Positions 47,761-58,865 of a stretch of 64,000 nt of DNA are shown here, one piece after another. The notes below the pieces were generated by a model. That model was not told the origin of the DNA. It was given only the letters and a program-made list of their open reading frames with translations, and made no database searches. The DNA lies in contig CM048852.1 in assembly GCA_026545225.1 (NCBI GenBank), positions 54,567,146 to 54,631,145 on the forward strand, written 5' to 3'. Within the stretch, counting starts at the first letter, position 1; every line of letters starts with the position of its first letter. Origin of the DNA: Cornus controversa (lineage: Eukaryota > Streptophyta > Magnoliopsida > Cornales > Cornaceae). Made by a program: the position numbers and the translations under genes.

Positions 47761-50326
47761 TATATAGAGAGAGAGAGAGGGGTAGGGGAGGTCGATTAAG
47801 GTTTTCTGGATGATTTTGGAGAGATTCAAGTGTATGGGGAAAAAAATTAGTGCTTGTGTTTGGAATGTAGGATGTATGACAGTGAGAGGTGGGAGTGATT
47901 TTTCATCTTCAACAATCTTTCAAAATCATCCATCCAATGAATCGTTGGTTTAAAGAAACCTATTAAAAAAACAGTATAATATTAAAATGAAGCTCTGCTT
48001 TAGTATTAATTAGTGAATGTTAATGATGATGGAGGATTAGAATAGTTTTGTTGTTGTCCCATACTGACAATCCTACGTAGATTTTTCTTTTTCTTTTCAC
48101 AGCTATGTAACACGCACATCTTATCCAACCTAAGAGAGAGCACGAGACTGACTAGATGTTGATGGACAATTACTTTTTCGGTTTTTATTTTTTCTTTTTC
48201 ACGTCTTTCATAATCTTTTCCGCGTGATACTGTCATGACTGTCTAAAAATTCGTTCAAATTAAAAAATTAATATGGTAGAATCCGAATAACATAATTCAA
48301 TCGATTCTCTAACAATTTACTTCAAATATAATTTTAAAAGTAGTAAAATTGTTAATTCATGATTTGGTTCTGTATTTAAAAATTACAGGACTAGTTCAAA
48401 CAGACTGGTTCATTTTGTATATATATGCTATATTATTTTATTATAGTTATACTTATGGTCTTTATATATTACTAAATTCCAGTATGTAATAAACAAGAAG
48501 GTACATATGAGTGAGAGATATGTATGATGATTCTTCATAGTGTTAGTGGTTGATTTGTAAGGATCACACCCATCATTGGTTTAGGTTACATGATTGTCTA
48601 CATTAAAGGAGTTACTGGCAATAAAGAATGCCTATGATTCATATCAACTCATGAATATGGTATTTAAATTTTGACACACAGTTGGTTCATAAGAACAATG
48701 AAGGATTTGAGTCTCATTGTTCCAGACCCGAACTTGTTCTCAGGGTTTGTCCCATGCAGAAAAAACTGAAAACTTGGAGTAACGTAAATGTGATGCTATC
48801 AATTGACAGCATATTTATATCATAGATTGTGCAACACTAGGTAGGGTTATGGATGGAATAGACCTTGCAAAGAAAAAAAAAGTTAGGTCATGGATGGAAT
48901 AAATTTTAGATTTTATATATTGATACTTTCAATGGATTAGTATTATTTTAAAGAATTCATTCTTTGACTAACAGAAAAAAGGAGGTGGTTATTTTACAAT
49001 ATCAAATCTTAATACAGAAGTACAAAAATCACAAAGGCCTAAAAGATCACCACTCTATTATAGATTAAAATGCTAATCATGTCCGGTAAATTAGATGAAG
49101 ATATAGATAGGAAAAAAAAATCAAGTGAAATTGAACCAAACGAATTTCTCACGGTCTAGTTTGGTCCGATTCCATTAATCAAACGGTCTGGTTTGATTTT
49201 AGAATTTTTAAAATTGTTAAGAGTGGTTTAGTTAAAAAAAACTCTCAATTCGTTCCAAACTTAGATGCTGTGGTCACATTAATTATCTTTTTTACGTTTT
49301 TTTATATTATATATTATATTTTTTAAATAATTTTTAATTATTTCATCTCATATAATTTTTTCCACCCTCTTTATTGTTTATATTTTAGACAAACAATTCT
49401 TATTCTTTTAACCTGTGCATCTTCGACTTTATTATTGTATATATTCATAACACTTAAATTTATTTTTTTTAATTTTATATATTATTCTTAATTTTTTCCT
49501 CACATATTTATTAAAGACATAAATATCTAGTTATACGAAAATTTTTCATTAATTATATATGTAAGGGTATAATGCCGCTGGAGTATTCGGTAATTTCTCT
49601 GACTTGCAAGATATTTTCTGGTTCTATCCCAACTCAAATGTCTCATGGGGTTATTCCATAATTAGAAGTATCAATTTTGTCTAATATACTCGAAAACCAC
49701 TTCTTTTTCACTTTAATGATCAATATCAATAATTGCTCGATCGAGAAGCATTCGAACAGCTATAATCACCCCTGTTGCGTACAAAAAAGACAACATGACA
49801 TGGTATATATTTTTTGTTCATTGGATGTATGTAGATAAGTATTTACATTGTTATATATATATATATATATACACACACACAAACAAAATTTGATCACTTC
49901 TAGCTTATTCCTGTTCCCAGTCTTTCAATAAATAAACCATGATTTTATTTCTAAGAACTTTTCATGTTCATTAGGGTACTAGACCATGAAAGGGTGAAAA
50001 TGTTAGAATTTAGTGAAAGAGAAAAAGAAAAGAACCATGTTTGTTATAGTTTGGCGGAAGAGAAAAGGTTGATAAAGAGATGATAAATATATTAAAAGAC
50101 TTTGATTAGGGACTATTTTGTCATTTAAATTTAATGAAAAAATATCACCACCCATGATTTTATTACTTTTTCTCATTAATCAATCAAAGAAGGCAGGAGA
50201 GTAATACTATTATTTCATTTATTTTTATTTTTTAGCACATTCATTTTCCTTTTCTCTTTTCAAAACTAATATTATAATTTCTTTTTTTAACATGGAATAG
50301 TTTTACAATACTTCGGAATTTCTTAA
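47761..50326. other. Intergenic DNA, no gene seen
   Basis: AT-rich, with a GA tract near 47,766-47,780 and a TA/AC tract near 49,853-49,881. I found no supported gene and no element with clear ends. Confidence 0.5.
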
Positions 50327-51039
50327 GAGTGAGTTTGGTTAGCGGAAAGTAGCAGGGAAAGAAAGGAAACAAATTTTTTTTAAAAACTTTTTAAGAGTTT
50401 GGATAGCGTGAAACAGAAAATTTTTAGGAAATTAGAATTTTCGTAACTATTTATTTTTCCTCAAAACATTTTCTATATAAAATTTAGAAAAATTTCAGTT
50501 TCTCGTGAAAGTTGTTCTTTTATATTTTATTTTCTTATTATTTTCTTAATTTAATTATTTCTTCATCTCTTAGCCTACTTATGCTAAACACGCAACAATT
50601 TTTTTTCGAAGAATCAGTTTATTCAGTCTAAACACAAAGCAAAAATTGTTTTTCCAGTGTGGTTATTGATGTTAGATTAGAGGAAGTTTATGAAAATCAG
50701 TTTCGGGATAAAATTAAAAGTCCAATATAGAAAGAAATATTTTTTCAAATAAAAATTATTTAAAAATGAATATAAACAATGGGGTATGAAAATGATTGTA
50801 ATCAAACCTAAGTTCTTTTATTTTTTTAGTATTTAAAATCATAAGGGTAATTTTGGTAAGTAGAATTTTTTTTATTTTCACTTTTCTCCCATATAAACTA
50901 ACAAAATAAAATTTTCTCACAACTTTTCTAAAAAATTTCATGCTAATCAAATGCATGCACGAACTAAATTTTTTTTTTCACTGCACTTTTATTTTACTTT
51001 CAATTTCTATACTATAATTCCGTCTAATCAAACAAACTC
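50327..51039. mobile_element. PIF/Harbinger-like MITE (713 bp)
   Basis: The left end GAGTGAGTTTGGTTAG and the right end, read inward on the minus strand as GAGTTTGTTTGATTAG, are inverted repeats, flanked by TAA on both sides (50,324-50,326 and 51,040-51,042). The TAA TSD and the GTTTGGTTAG-like ends fit PIF/Harbinger. The interior is non-coding. Confidence 0.6.
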
Positions 51040-51119
51040 TAAATGGAAGAATCCCACCATATAACAGTAGTGGGCCGGAGAATCAAAGTTTTTTGGTTGT
51101 ACGTGGGGATGTGCCACGC

Positions 51120-51203
51120 TTCATTAATTTTGTTGATAGAAGGCCGAAACCCCTTTTAAGATTCATTAGTATTGTTGATAAAAGGCCGAAAGCCCGTTTA
51201 AGC
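51120..51203. repeat. 42-bp tandem duplication in the AKR promoter
   Basis: Two copies starting TTCATTA (51,120 and 51,162), each with TTGTTGATA, AAGGCCGAAA and a CCC/GCCC-TTTAAG end; they differ at a few positions. They lie about 360-440 bp upstream of the reductase start. Confidence 0.75.
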
Positions 51204-51460
51204 TATCTTTTTAAAGAAAGAAATTAAGAGCGACCTAAACAGGGCCCACAGGCCATTTCACATAAAAATCAATAACATGCAGCCCACAGAAAAAACGAAT
51301 GCCACCGATTGGTTACAAATGGAAGGTCCAGATCTACTGAAATCGTAGGATTCGGCTGCATATGGTTACAAATAGAAATGACGATTCTCCTTTGCCGCTC
51401 ACAGATCACTGTCGCACTATTTTTTTTTTCTTTCTCTCGCTCCCTCTTTCCCTCCCTCCA

Positions 51461-51466
51461 TATAAA
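51461..51466 (+). promoter_or_regulatory. Putative TATA box of the first AKR gene
   Basis: TATAAA follows a pyrimidine-rich stretch (TCCCTCCCTCCA) and lies 95-100 bp before the ATG, leaving room for a leader of about 70 bp. Chosen by position and consensus only. Confidence 0.5.
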
Positions 51467-51560
51467 CCCTCAGTCAACTCTCCCTCTTTCTATAATATAT
51501 ATAAATATATTTGTCCTCTATACAAACTCCGTGACAGGAATATAGTGGAAGAGCGTTAAA

Positions 51561-54500
51561 ATGGCGAGAAACATTCGATTCTTTGAATTAAATACCGGAG
51601 CTAAGATTCCTTCAGTAGGTTTGGGCACCTGGCAGTCCGATCCTGGTCTCGTCGGTGAAGCTGTAGCCGCTGCCATCAAGGTTTTCTTGCTCTCTCTCCC
51701 TATATATATTTATATGTATATATATATATATATATATATCATATGTTTTTCTATGATTTTGTGAATTTATTTTTTGAGAAACGATTTGAAAATCACTTGA
51801 GAGGTTTCGGAATAAATGTGGATACGACAATCATGAAGACTTTAGTTTAATAAGGGATTTAGGTTTTCTTTGAAATTTTTTAGCATCAATGCAAATTTAG
51901 AAAAAAAATGGGAAACAAAAACTAATCTATTTTGCTAGCAAACACACACATACAAAGTGAGCAATGGAAGTACTGCAATTGCTTCCAATCATTAGCATTT
52001 GGCCTCTTTTTGAGAAAATTTCATATTTGCATTGCCACGAGTCGTTGTTTCTTCTATTTAGTCTTAATATCACCAGAGTGTGTAATTTTTTTATAAGACA
52101 TTCTATAGTTCGTCCAAAGTGAGAAAAGTGGTTTTCATAATTGATTTCTTCCTTTTTACTGTTTCTGATATTTGAGATTGAGAATAGTGTGTTTATACAG
52201 ACATTGGTAATTTTACATTGTACATCTGTTGCTTTTATTTTGCATATGGATTTTAGCATGTGACAATCAAATAGTTGAAAATTGCACTTCTCTTTGATTG
52301 TGTTATTTTTTTCTCTTTATGTTTTTCTTGTTCAATTGTCAAATTCAAATTTGCCTTTCCTTGCTGAGAAGATTTATTGATGCAAGGAAAATTATTAGTC
52401 AAGGAAAAATTAGATTTTGGTGACCAACATTCAGAAACATTTGCGTTTCTCAATTTCGTTCCAGGGACCTTAAACTCAAATAAAAAGGTAAATAGTGACC
52501 AAGCTTAAAAAATAACTGACAATGAGTGACCATTCAAGTTTAATGTCTAAAATACCTTTTCTTCTATTAAAAGATCCCCAAATCTATTTTTTTCTTTTAT
52601 CCTCCCCTCAAATACCAATCCAAAATATCAAAAATTTCAGCAACAACAGCGACAACACTTGTCCATCGAGAGGTGTTGGTGGTGGTGTGAAGCAGTTTGG
52701 GTTTGACTCACTGATGATTTGATCATCAAGAAGAGTGCAAGTATGGGAAACCTCTCTATTATTGTTTAAGCACACTCACCACGAATTGATATCCAGCTGA
52801 TATCCTTGGACATGATGGTGACTCTCTGCATGAATGGCACACAAGTTGGTGTCCTGAAAGAAACCCCACAAGGTAGGCTTCAGAGAATTCAGCAATAGGA
52901 CTTGTATCTATACACTCATGTCACACACACACATACATGTACATATATATATATATTAAATCACACACACGTATATTATATGAATCAATGGTCCAAATTG
53001 CAATTAACTTACTAGTAATGCATTGTTTTGCGTTCCATCCACAACAAATAAATTGCAATTTGGACAGTTAGGAGGAAAGAAAAGGGATTGAGAATATTTG
53101 AAAAGAAATAAGGATATTTTAGACATTAAAATTAAATGGTCAATCATTGACAATTATTTTTTAAGTTTGGTCATTATTTATCTTTTCTTGAGTTTAAGGT
53201 CACTGTGAAGCAATTTTTTCCAATTTTGGTTACTAAATTCTAATTTTCCCTTAACTCAATTAGTAAGAATCCATTTACCTAGGATCCGCTACATGGTCTC
53301 CCTCACTTCTAAGTCATATCCTTGATTTAATCTAAAGTGATAATGTTCGTCACTTTGCCCCCTTTTTCCTCTTATTCTTTTGATACTTTCAAGTTGGATT
53401 AAATTACTCATTACTGGTGTGTTAGGTGTTCTATCAAGTGGCTAACCCGTCTTAATGTGTTCCACTTCTAATTTCTCACAAATGGATTCAATTTAATTTT
53501 TTTTTCTTGTAATAGTACTCATCCATTTTAACATCCTCATTCCAGTGAACATGATTCATAGCTGCCCAACATGCTGTACCATATAGCATAGTTGGTGTTA
53601 TGAAACATCTCCTTCGGCTTGGCCGGAATTCTATGGTCACACAACACTTCCAAAGTACTTTTATTTCATCTATCCTGCTCTAATTTTGTTGGCAACATCC
53701 TCTCCAATTTACCTTTCCTTGTGGATTGGGTTGGCCTTCTAGCTCTCTCACAGAACTTCTCCAGCTTGGTAGAATTCCATTATCACACAACTCAGCGGAA
53801 TTATCTCTCTGTTGCATCCATCAATCCTATGCAAGATATGAAGATGTTCAATCTTAAAGGGAGTAGAAAAGAAAATGAAAATTCAAAAACCAAATGAAGC
53901 CTAAATTATTTTGGTTAGGGAAAATATTCTTTGAACAAAGAAAGTTAATTTATTTTGATTTGTACCTTCTATTGGAGGTAAGATGAAATATCAGATAATC
54001 TTGCAATGGGATTGAAACAACACTTCAAATCTTTGATTTGTTAAAGTAGTACTGATGGAGCGGAAGCTATGAACGTTTGAGCACGAACAAGATAAACAAC
54101 TTTGAATCCACAAAGATAAAGAAATTGCAAAGCAATTGATATTTTTATAGATAAATTGATTAATTGATTTATGCCCTATGGCAGGACATATATTTATAAT
54201 AGAGAAATCCTAATCCTATCAAGGAAACCTAAAAACAGAAGAAAAACTAGTAGCATAAGGAAACTGCTAAAAATAAAACTCTCTCTAAATATTTTGAAAA
54301 AATTAAGAAACCTAATAATTAAAAACTACTAAATATTAAATTTCACCCGAATCCGACTTCGTTTGGTTCTCTAACAAAATTCTCGAAATATTCAGTAGGT
54401 CTCCTATAAGACGAACAAATGCACTTTTGACGCCCTAGACGATGGAATTCGATTGAAAAACACCATGGGCCAATAGTTTTACCTACTGGGTTTTTCTTAT

Positions 54501-57362
54501 TGGGCCGTTTCCAATCGAATATGGGTTTCTTCGAGTCAAAACATTTTCGTCGATAATTCTGTCCTACATCAAGTGCTTTGCATTTTGAACCTAAGAGAAG
54601 CGGTAGTTCTAGTTCTTGAATCTTGGTTAAGACAGAATCTTCATTTACTATTCTCGTCTATTTGTACTGCATTCATATTCCCCTTACCTCACCAAAAAAA
54701 AATGTTTCCATTTTCTTTTTCATGAATTAAACATGTTTTGGTTGTTGTGAGTAGCAATTTATTATTTTATTCTCTTTCCTCTTTATGATCTATTGATTGG
54801 CGTTTACGTTATCATCAGACATTGTCTTTATCCTTTGGTTATGAAGGTCAAACTATTTTTTGCTGAAGTAGCAGAATATTTTGAGTATGAATTTATTGCT
54901 GAATTTTCTATTTTCCATGTTATTTGTATTAGTAGTTGTGGGATTTACTTCAATAATGTGATACATTTGTATTATGAGATTGTGATCTCAAACATCTAAT
55001 ACTTTATCTCAAAGCATGAAGAGCGATCTTCTCTTCGTAATTATTTAAATTAAATTGTTAATAATGAATTAATCATGTCTCCCTGTCACTGCAGATTGGA
55101 TACCGCCATGTTGATTGCGCTCAAGTTTATGGCAATGAGAAGGAGGTTTTTTAAGTTTACTTTATTTAATTATTGAAATCTATTCTTTGCAGATTTACAA
55201 CTGATGATTGCTGATCTGATTTTCATGATCGTTTTGCCTTATTACTGGAAGATAGATAGTTTGTTTAAACTAAGGTTTAATTATGTTGCAAGGATTTTGT
55301 GGCACCAATTTAGTTTCTATGCCTTGTAGATTGGTTTGGTTTTAAAGAAGCTGTTTGAAGATGGTGTGGTGAAGCGTGAGGATCTGTGGATTACCTCCAA
55401 ACTCTGGTTTGGTTCTGTCTTTGTTTTAACTTGATATAGTATGTAAATATTAGGGAACATGCTGAATATGTATATCTATATGCTAAGATGTTCAGGCTGC
55501 TATGCTAGTATGCCTATACCTTGTTTACAGAGTCTGATCTGTAGTGTAGTAAAGTAATCTTGTAAGTTTTCCCTACTCAAAACATAAATGTTTGGCAGGT
55601 GCCTTGATCATGCGCCAGAAGATGTACCAGTGGCATTAGACAGAACTTTGCGGGACTTGCAGCTTGACTATGTTGATTTGTACCTTGTATGTGTTGCCTC
55701 ATGAAAAGTTCAATTTTTACTTGTCAGTTAAAAAGTTGATCATCAAAAAACACTTAATTTAAAATTTGGAAACCTCTTAATTTAAAATTGATTTAAAACT
55801 GTGCCAAGACCTAGTTCAAGCTAATGGTTGCACTCTGCTGGGAGAAGGTAAATTTGAGCAATAAGTACATCCTAGAAACTGGCCTCAATGCCATCTGTGA
55901 ATGTCGAGAAGGGTCAAAACCCTGGCTTAAACATTAGCCTTGATATCGACCATGCCTCTGGCATTAAGTTCTCTTTTGAACTTCAAATCTAGTGAATAGT
56001 TGGTATTTTCTCTTTTATTTTTCATTTTTTTATGTGGATTTACTTTATTGTGAACAAATGTTGCTGCTCAATTCTTGAAGATCCATTGGCCAGTTCGTCT
56101 GAAGAAAGGTTCTGTGGGCTTTAATCCTGAAAACCTTACTCCAACGGATATACCCGGCACCTGGAGAGCAATGGAAGCACTTTATGATTCTGGTAAAGCT
56201 CGAGCTATAGGTGTTAGTAATTTCTCTACAAAGAAACTGGGAGATTTGTTGGATGTAGCACGTGTTCCCCCTGCTGTCAATCAGGTGGAGTGTCATCCTT
56301 CTTGGCAACAGGCCAAGCTACACGAATTGTGTAAATCCAAGGGAGTTCACCTATCTGTAAGTTGACAATTGTATGTTTCCTTGATATATGTGTTAGCTAC
56401 AAGTTGAATTTATAAGGGGGTTCTGATATATGTGATTGGGTAAAGCATAATTAATTTTGTAATTTCAGTTAACTACAGATTTACTTAAAATTTGATGATT
56501 TTATGACATACTTCACATTGACATGTTCATTTCTTTCAGGGATATTCACCATTGGGTTCTCCTGGTACAACATGGCTCAAGAGTGATGTCCTTAAGCATC
56601 CAGTTCTAAATATGATAGCGGATAAATTGGGCAAGACTCCTGCACAGGTTGCTCTCCGTTGGGGTTTGCAGATGGGTCATGGTGTACTTCCTAAGAGTAC
56701 ACATGAAGAAAGGATCAAGCAGAACTTTGATGTCTTCGACTGGTCTATTCCCGATGATTTGTTCACCAAGTTCTCTGAAATTGAACAGGCAAGTAGTTCT
56801 TTCATTTCTTACCTAATTTACCTCTCAAGTCATGGTTTTTTATTACATTAAATTAAAAAGTGTATTGGGAGATGAGGAGTGGAGAGCGGGATTTATCTTT
56901 AACATAATTTTGTACAAAGTGATTGCTTGATTTCACACTTATCAGCTCAAACTTTTGTTATTGCCAATTTTAAATAATTAAGATGACTAATTAGTAATTA
57001 CAAATTTATAAATGTTACTAATAGCAAACACCCAAAGTGCTGTACCATTGTAGAGGAATCTGCTATCAGATAATTCATGGCCTATGTTTTTTTTTTCCTG
57101 ACAAGTCTTTAAATAGTAAAAGAGTAGGCCTATGTGCACAATCTGTAAGTTGACTAAGATCCAGTAGTTACATCTCTGTCTCTGTCTGTCTTTATATATA
57201 GTAAGCGATGGCACAGGAATTCTGGATATCTTTTCTGACAAGTGTAAATAAATGTTATTATTTCCGACTATGCAGGCAAGGCTACTCAGAGGGAGTTCAT
57301 TTGTCCATGAGACCCTCAGCCAATACAAGACATTGGAGGAACTCTGGGATTGGGAACTATGA
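51561..57362 (+). CDS. Aldo-keto reductase, AKR4C type (315 aa)
   Basis: Seven exons: 51,561-51,680; 55,095-55,145; 55,330-55,406; 55,599-55,686; 56,081-56,356; 56,540-56,788; 57,276-57,362. The joined frame is open and gives 315 aa, the usual length. The catalytic tetrad is D47, Y52 (in VDCAQVY), K81 (in TSKLW) and H114 (in IHWP). GVSNFS and VNQVECHP are the substrate/cofactor-barrel motifs, and GYSPLGSPG and [12 protein letters not shown] bind the NADPH phosphate region. Such enzymes reduce reactive aldehydes and ketones with NADPH in the cytosol or plastid and protect against stress-derived carbonyls. I see no transit peptide. The first intron (3,414 bp) holds transposon sequence. The sixth intron starts GC (CAG|GCAAGT), a GC-AG intron; all others are GT-AG. 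A paralogue starts at 63,220. A number within AKR4C8-11 cannot be given. Confidence 0.94.
52401..53262. mobile_element. Mutator-like element in AKR intron 1
   Basis: Terminal inverted repeats of about 150 bp, diverged. The left starts AAGGAAAAATTAGATTTTGG; the right, read inward on the minus strand, AAGGGAAAATTAGAATTTAG. Both continue through GACCTTAAACTCAA, GACCAAGCTTAAAAAATAA-like and TTTAATGTCTAAAATA blocks. No coding frame. An exact 9-bp TSD was not found. Confidence 0.6.
53500..53810 (-). pseudogene. RTE-clade LINE reverse transcriptase fragment
   Basis: On the minus strand 53,590-53,520 reads [10 protein letters not shown] and, one frame over, MRMLKWM. These correspond to the LYGTECWAV and EMRMLRWM segments near the C-terminus of plant RTE-type reverse transcriptases. 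The preceding stretch (53,591-53,680) matches the usual upstream region at DNA level. A second partial copy (TTGTGTGATAATGGAATTC on the minus strand, near 53,771-53,789) suggests a local duplication. It is a short decayed fragment in AKR intron 1. Confidence 0.65.
54053..54571 (-). mobile_element. Solo LTR (519 bp) in AKR intron 1
   Basis: Starts TGATGGAGCGG and ends CCTACATCA on the plus strand, with a 5-bp flanking repeat carrying one mismatch (AGTAC 54,048-54,052, AGTGC 54,572-54,576). On the minus strand a TATAAATA box (about 54,191-54,198) gives promoter polarity. No primer-binding site or internal region follows. The superfamily is not assigned. Confidence 0.6.
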
Positions 57363-58790
57363 ACAGACAGATGAATGAATCATGGCATGGGGTTCTGTCT
57401 CCTTAAGCTAGAATTTATGTTACTGATTGGTTGCACAAGTTTCATTGAAACACTGGCTATTTGAACTTGTTCTATACCAATTGTTCTTCCTTCCCTTTGT
57501 TTTAGCTGCAATTGCGACAATCTATGAATCTTATTTGACAACAGAAATTTCAAGTAGAAATATCATTCTCTGGGAGTATGATGTTTGCTAGTTACATTTA
57601 TATTTTCTCAGCATCCTGGTGGTGGAATGATTAAATGATTTGGACCATTTGCTTTTAGTTTTACTCAGCTTTATGATTTGTATGTGTAGTTGATGCCAAA
57701 TTGTGTTCACACAATGCCATGCCTGCAAATAAATGTCTGAGCTTTTTGGACATGGTCACATATTGTCATATAGTTTTCTCTCTTCTGAATCTTTCCATGT
57801 CTTTGGGGAAGATGCTATTTCCATTGATTCATTACACTGCTCCTGAATAATGCATCTGATACCTCATTCTATGCTCTGTTTGATTCAGTGCCTATTCACT
57901 ATCAATGTACTGGCATGTCTGCATGGGTGAAGCGCGCACATTGTCATTGTGGTGATTATTTGCAATCTGTTTCTTTCCAACTTTATTAGTTGCAACACTT
58001 GCCATGCACGATGCTCCCGTTCCCGCATCTGTCCAACACACACTACATTGCACTAGCAGTTGCTTCAGGTACATATGCTACCTGTTTCCGAAGCCATCTT
58101 ATTAAGTTGAAGAAGATAATTGTCAATTGAAAAGGAAAGAAACGGCCTATAAAATGGCCAAAACCAAATGTTCCATGTTTAGGGAACTATGGGTGTGCCA
58201 TGTACCCTTGGGCATTTAAGGGTTAAGGAATGTATCCTTCGGCATCTATGGGTAAGTTCAAATAAGTAGATGGACTACTTTCTAACTAATTCTTGTTTTT
58301 GCCATTGCATAGCTTAAAGTTTAAAAGCAATCACCGAATGTAAAAGAAAAGGTTTGGTGGTTGGTCTTCAGTCTTTCTCTACCAGCTCTTATGTTTTTGC
58401 CATTTTTTACATATATTCCTAGGATATTTTGCAAGAGTGAAGAGGCATTGTGCAACAAATTGCAACACTAGTGCGATTTTTTTTATAGTACACATGCAAT
58501 TAAAGTAGTAAACATTGTGCACCGGAAAATGAGCATAACAAATTTAGAGCATTTTTTATTTAGTTTTCTAAAAACAGTTCTGAATAACTCAGAAAATAAG
58601 TTATAAAATTATAAAAGATATTTGAAAACAGTTTTTTTTAATTGAATTTTTAGAAAACATTTTTTCAAGTTGACACACATTCTTTTATGTCCTTCATATT
58701 ATTTTCCAAAATTATTTTTTTATGGAAAAAAACTTCTGATAATGAATATGGCTCCAAAACTCCATATTCCAGTAATTTTCTCGTAAAACC
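57363..58790. other. 3' region of the first AKR gene and spacer
   Basis: The first few hundred bases are probably 3' UTR. Further right (58,560-58,740) are palindromic TTTTCTAAAAACAG/TTTTTAGAAAA words that may be a MITE remnant without clear ends. No gene is seen. Confidence 0.5.
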
Positions 58791-58802
58791 CTTTGACGCC
58801 TA

Positions 58803-58811
58803 AAACCCTAG
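58803..58811 (+). promoter_or_regulatory. Telo-box upstream of the MAM33 gene
   Basis: AAACCCTAG lies 55-63 bp before the ATG, with a related AAACCC just upstream. Telo-boxes are common near start sites of plant genes for translation and mitochondrial biogenesis, which fits the neighbour. Function is inferred. Confidence 0.5.
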
Positions 58812-58865
58812 ATTTTACTTTTCTCCAAAGTTTAGAAGTTCAAACCTTGTATCTGCAAAGGAAAT

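Noticed and set aside
52522..53897. Short open frames inside the large AKR intron as extra exons or genes
   Set aside because: They fall within a Mutator-like element and an RTE fragment, and they do not fit the AKR protein.
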